NCBI RefSeq assembly: GCF_900110415.1
Contig: NZ_FODR01000020.1
Span: forward strand, 23,640-87,639
Direction: 5' to 3'
DNA length: 64,000 nt
DNA from: Mucilaginibacter sp. OK283
Lineage (GTDB): Bacteria; Bacteroidota; Bacteroidia; Sphingobacteriales; Sphingobacteriaceae
The notes under the pieces were generated by a model that had not been told where the DNA came from, did not search any database, and saw only the letters and a list, made by a program, of their open reading frames with translations. Both the position numbers and the translations under genes were made by a program. Shown here in pieces: positions 35,717 to 44,140 of this stretch; the stretch's first letter is position 1; every line of letters starts with the position of its first letter.

Positions 35717-35781
35717 CAAATATTAGCATAAACAGCCGATTAAAATATAATTGTTTTCATGTATAAATGTGACGATGATCA
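35717..35781 (-). promoter_or_regulatory. FNR-like operator (35770-35781) and -7 box (35717-35724) of the sensor/regulator operon
   Basis: Core TGACGATGATCA. On the minus strand a -7 box AATATTTG is centred exactly 55 bp from the operator centre. No matching box is found at 33 or 55 bp on the plus strand, so the site belongs to the kinase operon. Confidence 0.7.
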
Positions 35782-35829
35782 TTTTTTATTCGTTTACGCT
35801 ATAGTGCCTGGCCCGGCCGCCCGGTAAAC

Positions 35830-35863
35830 TGACAACAAACATGTACTATAATGTTCGTTGTCA
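35830..35863. promoter_or_regulatory. 13-bp inverted repeat upstream of the LOG-family gene
   Basis: TGACAACAAACAT and ATGTTCGTTGTCA pair at 12 of 13 positions around an 8-nt spacer, 70 bp before the start at 35933. It could be an operator for another regulator or a transcript hairpin. Confidence 0.45.
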
Positions 35864-35932
35864 TGTTTTGAGCAATAAATAACTTAAACCTTTACGTTGT
35901 ATTTGATGGATATTAACCTAATAAAAATAAAC

Positions 35933-36658
35933 ATGAATAATGCAGAGATACAATTTCTTGAAGGCCCGCAATCAAGGTTAAGCGAACTCAAATTTACGTT
36001 TAAAACCATGGCCGATCTGATACACGGCGTTAGGGCCCTGCATTTTATTGGCCCGTGTATAACCGTTTTCGGATCGGCCAGGTACCCGGAAGATCACCCT
36101 TACTACCAGCTTACCAGGAAGGCGGCCGGCGAATTTGCCAGGCTTGGTTTTACTATTCTTACGGGTGGCGGCCCCGGATTGATGGAAGCTGCCAACCGTG
36201 GCGCCAAAGACGTTGGGGGCCGCTCGGTTGGCTGTAATATTCAGCTGCCAGTTGAACAAAAACCCAATCCCTACCTGGATAAGTGGGTGTACATGAAGCA
36301 CTTTTTTTTGCGTAAGGTTTTACTGGTAAAATACTCGTTTGCATTTATAGTGATGCCTGGCGGCTACGGCACTTTAGATGAATATTTTGAAGCGCTTACC
36401 CTTATCCAAACACATAAAATAAACAATTTTCCGGTAATCATTTTCGGTACAGAATACCACAAAGAACTGGTTAAGCATATACAGGTTATGAAAGAGAACG
36501 CCACAATAGGCGAACTTGACGCCAGCCTTTGCCTGGTTACCGATGATATTGAAGAGGCTGTAAACCTTATCAAAGAAAAAAGCATTAAACAATATGGCCT
36601 GAAAGCAAAAGCTAAGCCTAAACCAATTAAATGGTTGTTTGAGCGTGCTCTTAATTAA
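35933..36658 (+). CDS. LOG-family (TIGR00730) nucleotide phosphoribohydrolase-like protein
   Basis: 241 aa from the ATG at 35933; ATGs at 35897 and 35906 are less likely because TATTTG at 35900-35905 may be the -7 box. Rossmann-like fold with FGSARYPEDHP, GGGPGLMEAANRGAKDVGG and the family motif PGGYGTLDEYFEALTLIQ. Family members remove the base from nucleoside 5'-monophosphates (cytokinin activation or general nucleotide turnover). It lies between the oxygen sensor operon and a low-oxygen-regulated small gene. Confidence 0.85.
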   Translation: MNNAEIQFLEGPQSRLSELKFTFKTMADLIHGVRALHFIGPCITVFGSARYPEDHPYYQLTRKAAGEFARLGFTILTGGGPGLMEAANRGAKDVGGRSVGCNIQLPVEQKPNPYLDKWVYMKHFFLRKVLLVKYSFAFIVMPGGYGTLDEYFEALTLIQTHKINNFPVIIFGTEYHKELVKHIQVMKENATIGELDASLCLVTDDIEEAVNLIKEKSIKQYGLKAKAKPKPIKWLFERALN

Positions 36659-36666
36659 CTTAAAGA

Positions 36667-36709
36667 TGACCACGATCATTTTTTATGTATAAAAGGCCGG
36701 CTAATTTTA
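36667..36709 (+). promoter_or_regulatory. FNR-like operator (36667-36678) and -7 box (36702-36709) for the 36754 gene
   Basis: Core TGACCACGATCA, 8 bp after the preceding stop codon. TAATTTTA is centred 33 bp downstream of the operator centre (class II geometry). The operator centre is 81.5 bp from the ATG at 36754. Confidence 0.68.
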
Positions 36710-36753
36710 CCGGCGAAGCAATAATGCAATCTTAAATAATTAGTAAATTAAAT

Positions 36754-37167
36754 ATGCAATCTACCACATCAATGTCTGCACGTTCTTTACAGTACTACGT
36801 AATAGCGCGGCGCTGGTTATCCGATCTTGAGTTTTTTAAGATAGAAACATCGTTCCTGCAAAGGTTATTGGATAAGCATATTGCCAATTTGCAGGATGCC
36901 AATCATATCCATAAATTAATTGCCGCCGGGAAAGCTTTAAAACACCTCCAGGATACAGAAGTTGAAGAGTTGCTGACAAGACAGGTAAGGCTGCTGGAAC
37001 TCATGTCTGAAGATATTATACCCGAAGATACCGATGCACTTGCGCCTACCCAGGTAAAGCTGGCCTATTTTATGACCAACCTTACCCGCGAATTCAGGCA
37101 GGTTAAGCAAGACCTGTTTAATTTGGTACTGGATACTGCACAAGTTAATAAAACTATTACCACCTAA
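36754..37167 (+). CDS. Small helical protein, related to the protein at 15256
   Basis: 137 aa, predicted all-helical, no signal peptide, no recognised domain. The segment VIARRWLSDLEFFKIETSFLQRLLDKH parallels LAGQWMKDVCFMEDEIRFFNNILCKY of the 15256 protein. Its own FNR-like class II promoter and the terminator at 37191 make it a single-gene unit. Two paralogues in the same regulon suggest a dedicated role under oxygen limitation; what it does is unknown. Confidence 0.78.
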   Translation: MQSTTSMSARSLQYYVIARRWLSDLEFFKIETSFLQRLLDKHIANLQDANHIHKLIAAGKALKHLQDTEVEELLTRQVRLLELMSEDIIPEDTDALAPTQVKLAYFMTNLTREFRQVKQDLFNLVLDTAQVNKTITT

Positions 37168-37227
37168 CTGACGCCTTATTATTAACAGTTAAAGCGCCTG
37201 TTTATACGGGCGCTTTTTTATTTCCAG
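37132..37227 (+). repeat. Direct repeat, left copy, spanning the 3' end of the 36754 gene and its terminator
   Basis: About 95 bp that recur, at roughly 80 percent identity by eye, at 39054-39151. Shared words include GCACAAGTT, CTATTAC and GCCTTATTATTAACAGTT. The two copies bracket the glycosyltransferase gene at 37477. Confidence 0.65.
37191..37219 (+). terminator. Terminator of the 36754 gene
   Basis: AAAGCGCC and GGCGCTTT pair around a 10-nt loop and are followed by a T run. Confidence 0.85.
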
Positions 37228-37476
37228 GCAACAACGTTATATTTAAGCATCTGCCTATTATGGGTACCAAAAATTCATGGATGGTAACTTCAAATGGTAA
37301 AATAAAAAAACACAACCGGCAAAGCTGCTATCCTTCCTTTAGGCATCCGATTATTGCATTCTACCGCCTCCTCTCAAAACCGGCAAAATCATTAATCGGG
37401 ACGTTTGGGGTTACAAAAGGTATATTTTATATCAGCACCTTCAGGCAGGTACACTGAATTTTGTTAACTTTCAAGC

Positions 37477-38958
37477 ATGAATAAACCGGGCCTGTTTAAA
37501 CTTTTGATCTTCTTTATTATCTCACTGGGGGTATTATTATCCGTTTACCAGTTTCTTTACAACAGAAGTTTATGGAATGATGAAGCTACATTATCTTTAA
37601 ATATTATCCATAAAAGCCCTGCTAAATTACTTAAACCGTTAGATCTTGCCCAGGTTGCCCCTTTGTTGTTTTTGGAAATTGAGCATTTCACCTTTTATTT
37701 TATTTCAGGAACCGAATACGGATTAAGGTTGTTCCCTTTATTGAGTTTTATAGCCTCCATATTCTTTTTATATCAGATTCTTAAAATTGCGTTTAAAAAT
37801 CGCGCAACACATATTTTTGCTTTATCGTTATTTGTATTTAATTCTGTTTTACTTTACTATTCAAGTGAGGTTAAGCAGTATATGAGCGATGTACTGGTTG
37901 CCAATGTGCTATATTATTGTTTACTAAAAACCTATAAGCGCGATTTCAACAGGTACATTACCCTGGCTATTGTTGGCGCGGTATCTATCTTTTTATCAAA
38001 CATCTCCATTATCATATTATTTACATTTGGCTTATACCTCATTTTTAATAGTTACAAAAAAAAGGCATGGCATCCGGGTATTATCTATGTATTTTTAACA
38101 TGGTCAATAACGTTTGGAATATATTATTTTTCCTTCATCCTAAATCACCCAACAAGAGATTATATGGTAGGGTATTGGTCAAGAGAGCAGGCGTTCCTTC
38201 CCCTAAACCCATTAAGCCGGAGTTTTTATCTTTTCCTTTTCGCAAAAAGCCAGATGATTTTTTACTTTTTGTTCGGGTATGGCAACCTTGGGAAGATTTT
38301 TTTTCCTTTACTATTTTTAACTGGCATTTTTAATTTATACAGCAGAAAAGCATTTGGCAGTATCATGCTCATCACATTGCCAATTATGGTGCATTTAGCA
38401 CTATCCGGGCTCAAAATGTATCCTTTTGATAAGCGCCTGATATTGTATCTGTATCCAATTTTTATTATCACAATAGCTTTTGGATTCGATTTTTGCAGGG
38501 TAAAGCTGGCAGGCATAGTAAAACCTAAAGTACTTGCGAAGCTGGCACCTGTTGTGGTAGTTATACCCATCTATTTTTGCTCCTTCGTTTACTTTAATTC
38601 TTTCCCAATGGTGCATACGGAGATAAAACAGAGCATTAATTTTATCAAATCCAGGCTGGAAGATAACCAGCGGGTGTATGTTTACTATGATTTAGTGCCG
38701 GCTTTTACATATTATAACCAAACCCGGTTTATGAACCTAAAGAATCCTGTTACTTATGGATTTTACGACCCGGACCGAAATAACTATATAAACCAGTTGA
38801 AACTATTGAAAGGTAAAAATTGGCTTTTGCTAAGTTATGAAGGTACGGATGCAGAAAAATTTATAATTGGTACATTAGATAAATTGAAATACAAAAAAAT
38901 TGAATCATATACATTTGGCGGCGCAAGCGCATATTTATATGACTTTGGTAACCAATAA
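37477..38958 (+). CDS. GT-C type integral-membrane glycosyltransferase
   Basis: 493 aa with ten or more membrane helices. The Asp-Glu motif in the first extracytoplasmic loop (RSLWNDEATLSLNII) is typical of GT-C enzymes that use polyprenyl-phosphate sugars. The C-terminal 110 residues are a soluble domain (NQRVYVYYDLVPAFTYYN...). It probably adds a sugar to a lipid, protein or polysaccharide outside the membrane. The gene is AT-richer than its neighbours by eye and is bracketed by diverged direct repeats, which suggests insertion. No partner genes are adjacent. Confidence 0.8.
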   Translation: MNKPGLFKLLIFFIISLGVLLSVYQFLYNRSLWNDEATLSLNIIHKSPAKLLKPLDLAQVAPLLFLEIEHFTFYFISGTEYGLRLFPLLSFIASIFFLYQILKIAFKNRATHIFALSLFVFNSVLLYYSSEVKQYMSDVLVANVLYYCLLKTYKRDFNRYITLAIVGAVSIFLSNISIIILFTFGLYLIFNSYKKKAWHPGIIYVFLTWSITFGIYYFSFILNHPTRDYMVGYWSREQAFLPLNPLSRSFYLFLFAKSQMIFYFLFGYGNLGKIFFPLLFLTGIFNLYSRKAFGSIMLITLPIMVHLALSGLKMYPFDKRLILYLYPIFIITIAFGFDFCRVKLAGIVKPKVLAKLAPVVVVIPIYFCSFVYFNSFPMVHTEIKQSINFIKSRLEDNQRVYVYYDLVPAFTYYNQTRFMNLKNPVTYGFYDPDRNNYINQLKLLKGKNWLLLSYEGTDAEKFIIGTLDKLKYKKIESYTFGGASAYLYDFGNQ

Positions 38959-38964
38959 CGTATC

Positions 38965-39014
38965 CCCGACAATGGCCCGCACATGGGGCTGGTTGTTGTA
39001 ACAACCCGGTCGGG
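38965..39014 (+). terminator. Stem-loop after the glycosyltransferase gene
   Basis: Outer arms CCCGAC and GTCGGG enclose a second hairpin GGTTGTT/AACAACC. Starts 7 bp after the stop codon, followed by no strong T tract. Confidence 0.4.
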
Positions 39015-39053
39015 ATGGCTATGGCTTTTATCCCTGTGCATCAGAAACAGTTA

Positions 39054-39151
39054 AATACCGCACAAGTTTAATAACGCTATTACAACCTAATTGAAGCCTT
39101 ATTATTAACAGTTTGAGTGCCTGCTTATGTGGGTATTTTTCATTTTCCCCG
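39054..39151 (+). repeat. Direct repeat, right copy
   Basis: Diverged copy of 37132-37227, without a coding role here; the terminator hairpin is degraded (GAGTGCC / GGGTATT). It looks like a remnant of the 3' end of a 36754-like gene. Confidence 0.6.
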
Positions 39152-39245
39152 GAGTTTTATCGTGTTTAAAATCAAAATTAAACATGCCCAAAGTCATTAT
39201 TTAAGGGCGTTCAATCATCCATTTTTACGCTATAATCCCATTAGC

Positions 39246-40685
39246 ATGAAATCGAATTTAACCAAGTGCATTTTGTTGGCAGGCATAACCATGTTCATGC
39301 TATCAGGTGCCCGCGTTGAAAGTGCATTTGCGTTCAACAATAACATTAACCCTGTTGATAGCTTAGGCAACGAGATTCAAAAGCAATTAGCCGATAAGGA
39401 TGTAAGGCTGCAATTATACTACCCCAAATCGGTAAGCCGCTTATATACACAAACGGGCTTTATGCCGGTGTGGATAAAACCGCAAAACTATGAAGGGCCA
39501 GCCTGGCAAGCCATGCAAATGATTGATTGCGTTTTGCAATTCGGACTTTCGCATGCCGACTACCATCCTAAAGAATTGATTAATGACCAATTACATAACA
39601 TATTGGATACCCCAAAAAAGGTGCGAATTCAGCAACAGGCCATGTTTGATATTATGCTGACGGATGCCATCATTAACCTGATTAATAACCTGCATTACGG
39701 AAAGCTAAACCCCGAGTACCCGGCAAGCAAAATTGACGCTTTGACCGATGCGGCCTTCATGGCCGATAAAACACTGACGCTTGCCCTGCTGCAAAAAAAA
39801 TTAATAACAGCCATAGCTGCAGTTCAGCCTGCCATGCCTGAATACGCAGACCTGCGCCGAAAACTTTACCTGCTTGAAGGCCTCCGCCAAAATAATTGTT
39901 ACGAGCTTCCGCAAGCGCAGGAACGCAAGATTGCCATTAATATGGAACGACTGAGATGGATAAATACCGGCGACAGGTATTACATACATATCAATATTCC
40001 ATCGTACACTTTAAAATTGCATATTAAAGATTCGACCTGTAGTTTTAAAGTTATTGTAGGCAGGCCAGAAACGCCAACACCAACCCTGCAAAGCGCCGTT
40101 AACTATTTAACAACTGCCCCCGAATGGAAAGTTCCTGCAGCAATGTTCGCCGGCACCGTATTGCCAAACGCTATTAATGATACCGCGTACCTTAACAATA
40201 ACAATTACGGCATATATAGCCAGGCCGGCGACTTTATTGACCCAACCCCGGCGAACCTAACCAAAATAAAAAACAACCCCACGCAATACTATGCCAGGCA
40301 AACCATCGGCTGCGACAATGCGCTTGGGCTGGTGGTATTCCGTTTTGATAACGTTTATAAAATATACCTGCATGATACCCCGCAGCTATCGTTATTTGCC
40401 AAAAAGAACCGGGCTTTAAGCAACGGCTGTATCCGCATTGAACAAGCACGCCGGTTTGCAATACTTTTATTAAAAAATGACGACTCGGCCGACAAGATCA
40501 AGGTACTGGATAAAGGGCTGAACACTTATTTTAAGCAAAACATCTACCTTAAGAAAGCCATGCCCATCAAAATCACTTATTTAACCTGCGAAATAAAAGA
40601 TGGTGAACTGATAAGCCTTACCGACATCTATAACTTAGATAACAGCCTGGAGATGGCTTTGTATGGCACCGATAAACTTTTATAA
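39246..40685 (+). CDS. L,D-transpeptidase (YkuD/YcbB-like), secreted
   Basis: 479 aa from the ATG at 39246, which gives a good signal peptide (MKSNLTKCILLAGITMFMLSGARVESAFA); the frame is open upstream but without coding character. N-terminal scaffold and peptidoglycan-binding-like region (VSRLYTQTGFMPVWIKPQ), then a YkuD domain with the catalytic His in YLHDTPQLSLF and the catalytic Cys in RALSNGCIRIE. It forms 3-3 cross-links in peptidoglycan or attaches proteins to it in the periplasm. It stands alone, with hemN and cbb3 genes too far upstream to be linked. Confidence 0.9.
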   Translation: MKSNLTKCILLAGITMFMLSGARVESAFAFNNNINPVDSLGNEIQKQLADKDVRLQLYYPKSVSRLYTQTGFMPVWIKPQNYEGPAWQAMQMIDCVLQFGLSHADYHPKELINDQLHNILDTPKKVRIQQQAMFDIMLTDAIINLINNLHYGKLNPEYPASKIDALTDAAFMADKTLTLALLQKKLITAIAAVQPAMPEYADLRRKLYLLEGLRQNNCYELPQAQERKIAINMERLRWINTGDRYYIHINIPSYTLKLHIKDSTCSFKVIVGRPETPTPTLQSAVNYLTTAPEWKVPAAMFAGTVLPNAINDTAYLNNNNYGIYSQAGDFIDPTPANLTKIKNNPTQYYARQTIGCDNALGLVVFRFDNVYKIYLHDTPQLSLFAKKNRALSNGCIRIEQARRFAILLLKNDDSADKIKVLDKGLNTYFKQNIYLKKAMPIKITYLTCEIKDGELISLTDIYNLDNSLEMALYGTDKLL

Positions 40686-40825
40686 GTTTCCTTAATGTGC
40701 AGGATTTGGAAAAACGTTAAACTCAATCGCTCAATATGTACTTACCGTTTTTTCAATCCCCTATCTACTTTCCAATTATCCTTTACAGCTTTCGCCTGGC
40801 AAATCGATTTGGTTAATATTCTCCC

Positions 40826-41602
40826 CTATCCTACCTTCACCAGGAAACTTCCGTTTAATAACGATGGTTTGTTGTATTCAAATGGCTGACCATCGGGCCT
40901 GGTCATTACGGCGCCACTATAAATGGCAATGGCCTGGCCGGCGGCGGTATCCCACTCCATGGTGGGGCCATGGCGGTAGTAAATATGGGCTTTACCTTCG
41001 GCTATCAGGCAAAACTTAATGGAACTGCCAATGGAAATAGTAGCCGAAACAGGGTATCGCGCCAGCAGCTCCGCTTCCTCAGCTGATGCATGCGACCGGC
41101 TGCCTACAGATATCCATTCCTTCGCGTTCACGTCGGCATAAATTTGCGTTTTTCCGCCTTCGGCTGTTTCTTTCCAGCTGCCAATCCCTTCACCTCCATA
41201 ATAAAGCACATCGGTTACCGGTACGTAGATGATGCCTAAAACGGGGATATTGTTATGCATAAGCGCAATGTTCACGGTAAACTCGCCGTTGCGTTTAATA
41301 AACTCCCTGGTGCCGTCAAGCGGATCAACACACCAGTAGTACTCCCAATTTTTCCTGGTCTCATAGGGAATATCCTTGCCTTCTTCAGAAATTATAGGGA
41401 TATCGGGAGTAAGCGCGGTTAAACCTTCGGTAATAATATCATGTGATACCTTATCTGCCAGCGTTAAGGGCGACAAGTCATCTTTCAGCGTTACCTCGAT
41501 GTGCGTATTGTAAACTGTTAAAATACCGGCGCCGGCTTGCTTTGCCAATAACAATAACGCGGTAAGTTCGGCTGGCGAGATGATTGAGGTGCTATTTTCC
41601 AT
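40826..41602 (-). CDS. cysQ: 3'(2'),5'-bisphosphate nucleotidase CysQ
   Basis: 258 aa. Inositol-monophosphatase fold with metal-binding motifs IISEEGKD and the signature DPLDGTREFIKRNGEFTVNIAL, plus the C-terminal EWDTAAGQAIA. It hydrolyses 3'-phosphoadenosine 5'-phosphate to AMP in sulfate assimilation. It lies 29 nt after the MarR gene on the same strand and may be the last gene of the long minus-strand unit. Confidence 0.93.
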   Translation of the reverse strand: MENSTSIISPAELTALLLLAKQAGAGILTVYNTHIEVTLKDDLSPLTLADKVSHDIITEGLTALTPDIPIISEEGKDIPYETRKNWEYYWCVDPLDGTREFIKRNGEFTVNIALMHNNIPVLGIIYVPVTDVLYYGGEGIGSWKETAEGGKTQIYADVNAKEWISVGSRSHASAEEAELLARYPVSATISIGSSIKFCLIAEGKAHIYYRHGPTMEWDTAAGQAIAIYSGAVMTRPDGQPFEYNKPSLLNGSFLVKVG

Positions 41603-41631
41603 ATGGCTTCACAAAACGTTAGGTTTGATTT

Positions 41632-42315
41632 TTAATCAACGCCCTCTTCAATAAATGCTTTCATATCGGCTTTTGTGCTGATGGTTTTCTTTTCATGATG
41701 TTCATAATGAAAATCTTCCAGCTTTTGAAGCAGGTGCTGCAGCGTAAGTTTCTCGGGAATACTGAGTTTGCCGGTTATCATTTTGCCTGCATAGCTGGTA
41801 TCCACAAAAACCTCGTATAATAACTGCTTGCCCTTATCGGTAATACCCACGTATTTGCCGCGTTTGTCTTCAGGGTTGTCCCATTGCCTGGCCAGGCCAG
41901 CAGCTATCAGCCTCCTGATCACCTCTGTGCCCGATGTTTTTTCCTGCAGGTTATAATTAATCAACTCGCTTTTTGTTAAATGATCATGCGTAAGCAAAAT
42001 AGCCAGCCCGGTAAATTCCTCGGCGGTTTGCAGGGGGGTGCCATCCAGCGCTTTTTTAATATAGAATTTGGCATAACGGCTCATGAAAACAAACAGCCTG
42101 CCTATATTATTATCAAGCTGGTACGCCACTTCAAGAGCCATTTTTTCGCTTTTACCAAAACGGACATCACCATTAACATATTCGTCTGTTGGGTCGGCTA
42201 CATGGTTAAGTAAAAAACCGGTAAAATCCTGAATAGAAACTTCATCGCCTTTATGCTCTTTCTCCATCTCTTCTACAAGGCTTATCAATTGATGAATGAG
42301 TTTGTATGATTTCAT
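41632..42315 (-). CDS. MarR-family transcriptional regulator
   Basis: 227 aa. A winged-helix core at about residues 100-190 (LTHDHLTKSELINYNLQEKTSGTEVIRRLIAAGLARQW..DKRGKYVGITDKGKQLL) with a longer helical N-terminus than usual. It stands at the downstream end of the carotenoid/folE cluster and is a candidate to control it through the inverted repeat upstream of crtI at 50175-50223. The ligand is unknown. Confidence 0.88.
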   Translation of the reverse strand: MKSYKLIHQLISLVEEMEKEHKGDEVSIQDFTGFLLNHVADPTDEYVNGDVRFGKSEKMALEVAYQLDNNIGRLFVFMSRYAKFYIKKALDGTPLQTAEEFTGLAILLTHDHLTKSELINYNLQEKTSGTEVIRRLIAAGLARQWDNPEDKRGKYVGITDKGKQLLYEVFVDTSYAGKMITGKLSIPEKLTLQHLLQKLEDFHYEHHEKKTISTKADMKAFIEEGVD

Positions 42316-42372
42316 GATTTTTCTATTTACCGGTTACTACCATTTGTTGCCAAATTTATAAGTTTTATCTTG

Positions 42373-43416
42373 TTATGCTGTTTTCTGCTTTTTGAACTCC
42401 GAATAGGCTCTACTATAAGCCGTTTGCGGATCTTTTTCGGGCTTAAAGCCTTTGAACAAATTTATAGTGCGCAACAGCGTTAATTTATAAGCGGGCAAAA
42501 CAGGCGCATCAATGCCCAGTATATCGGCAACATCAGCACCCAGTAAATAACGCATTAGCCCAAGTATCTCTTTGGCTGTGGCTTTACCCTCGTTAACCGA
42601 TACGATATGTGTTGTAAGTGTTTGTGTAAGCCGGCGGCCATGTTCCGAAACGCAAAACTGGCGGGCATTAATGGTATGGTCAAGCAGCTGGGCCATTTTT
42701 GAGGTTGTGGGGATTAAATCCTCCTGAAGGCCTGATAAATAGCCGATAACATTCCATAAGTGAATATAGGCTTCCTGGTCGGCCTCACTCACGGTAAAGC
42801 CCATAAGACGCAGACCACGGATAACGATTAGGGAAAACGAAAGATTAGTACCGGCCATATCTTCCTGGTTGATAGGAAATCCCCAGGCATCGTCCCATTT
42901 ACCGCTTTGCAGCGTATAGTAGCGTACGGCGGCATGCATTAGCCTTACCTTCAGTATTTCGGTAAAACCATTCCCATCGCCTGCAAAAGCGCCGGGCGCC
43001 ATTATTTCCCAAACAAATACTGCGGTTTCGTGCAGTCTTTTACTGGTTTCATTTCTCATCCGCTCCGAAAGATAGAGCACCATGGCGCCATTGGCAGCGG
43101 TGTAACAATACGGAAGCGAAAGCAGGCCCAGCAAAGTCATAATAGTTTCGGCATGCCTTGCAAAAAAAGCAGCCCCGATTTTCATTAGCCTGGGACTGGC
43201 CCATGCCGGCAAACAATTGGCTTCATTTATGAATGCCACACCCGGAAATTGCTCAGTTAACCGGCTATAGCCCGCGGCACCACTTAACCAAAGCTGCAAA
43301 TCCTTTTTCAAACCGGCATCCTTAAAAGCCTGGGCAATAAACGCATCGGCAGGCTGGTCGCCCAGCAATCTTTTGCCGTTCAAAAACTCGTTGGTATAAG
43401 TATGGTGCCCACTCAT
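42373..43416 (-). CDS. Oxygenase MpaB family (DUF2236) protein
   Basis: 347 aa. Family signature around VRLMHAAVRYYTLQSGKWDDAWGFPINQEDMAGTNLSFSLIVIRGL, related to latex-clearing haem oxygenases, in which a His of this segment binds haem b. No signal peptide is apparent. It lies in the gene row behind the carotenoid genes, so an isoprenoid or lipid substrate is conceivable, but this is inference. Confidence 0.85.
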   Translation of the reverse strand: MSGHHTYTNEFLNGKRLLGDQPADAFIAQAFKDAGLKKDLQLWLSGAAGYSRLTEQFPGVAFINEANCLPAWASPRLMKIGAAFFARHAETIMTLLGLLSLPYCYTAANGAMVLYLSERMRNETSKRLHETAVFVWEIMAPGAFAGDGNGFTEILKVRLMHAAVRYYTLQSGKWDDAWGFPINQEDMAGTNLSFSLIVIRGLRLMGFTVSEADQEAYIHLWNVIGYLSGLQEDLIPTTSKMAQLLDHTINARQFCVSEHGRRLTQTLTTHIVSVNEGKATAKEILGLMRYLLGADVADILGIDAPVLPAYKLTLLRTINLFKGFKPEKDPQTAYSRAYSEFKKQKTA

Positions 43417-43500
43417 TTTAATTCATTGATTGAATAATAGCTCCTGCTGCAAGCCTTCTGCTCTTCATTGCTGCATTAATCGAGCCATTCATTTGCCCGT

Positions 43501-44139
43501 TTATAATTCTATTTCTTTAGGTTGAACACCCGGTTTTGCGTACGCCAGGCGGCCCAAAGGCTGCGGCAGGTAATAGCTATCCAATCCAGACACCGTCATG
43601 GTGCCCGCGGCAACATGATTCACCGTTCCGTCATCGGCTATCAGGCTATCATCGGCCATTAGTAATACTACCTCGCCTATCACCATGGTAGTGCCATTTA
43701 TTGCCAGCTCTGTCATCTCCCGCAGTTCGAGCCCCATCCGCAAGGTGGAGTTTGCAACAAAGGGTGCCAGGAAACCCCGGCTATACATTTTTTTAAATCC
43801 GCACTCGTCAAATTCCGACACGCCAGACGGGTAGCTTGCACTGGTTTGATGCGCCTGCTTGTACCATGCCGGCAGCACATTGTTAAGGGTATATTGCCCC
43901 ACCTGGCTAATGTTACGCAGGGTATCATTATGTTCGCGCTCGGGCCGGATGATCATACCGAACAACGGCGGGTTTGACCCAAGGTGAAAAACCGAACTAA
44001 CCAAACACAGGTTGGTTATACCATTGGGGTTAATGGTACCCAACAGGTTAAGCGATTTAAAGCCGTTTAAACTATTTACCAGGTTAACCCGGTACCGTTT
44101 TTCCATAGCCGCAAATTGCCCGCTATTAATACTTGCCAT
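43501..44139 (-). CDS. Flavin reductase-like FMN-binding protein
   Basis: 212 aa. Split-barrel flavin-binding fold: NSLNGFKSLNLLGTINPNGITNLCLVSSVFHLGSNPPLFGMIIRPEREHNDTLRNI, typical of flavoredoxins and flavin reductases. It binds FMN and may supply reduced flavin or act as an oxidoreductase. One nucleotide separates it from the SDR gene upstream, so the two are co-transcribed. Confidence 0.87.
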   Translation of the reverse strand: MASINSGQFAAMEKRYRVNLVNSLNGFKSLNLLGTINPNGITNLCLVSSVFHLGSNPPLFGMIIRPEREHNDTLRNISQVGQYTLNNVLPAWYKQAHQTSASYPSGVSEFDECGFKKMYSRGFLAPFVANSTLRMGLELREMTELAINGTTMVIGEVVLLMADDSLIADDGTVNHVAAGTMTVSGLDSYYLPQPLGRLAYAKPGVQPKEIEL

Positions 44140-44140
44140 A

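Noticed and set aside
35770..35834. Operator 35770 acting on the plus-strand LOG gene
   Set aside because: No nAnnTTTR box at 33 or 55 bp on the plus strand, while the minus strand has a perfect fit.
37260..37457. 65-aa frame between the helical protein and the glycosyltransferase
   Set aside because: No ribosome site, no family features, Arg/Lys-rich random-looking sequence in a repeat-bordered spacer.
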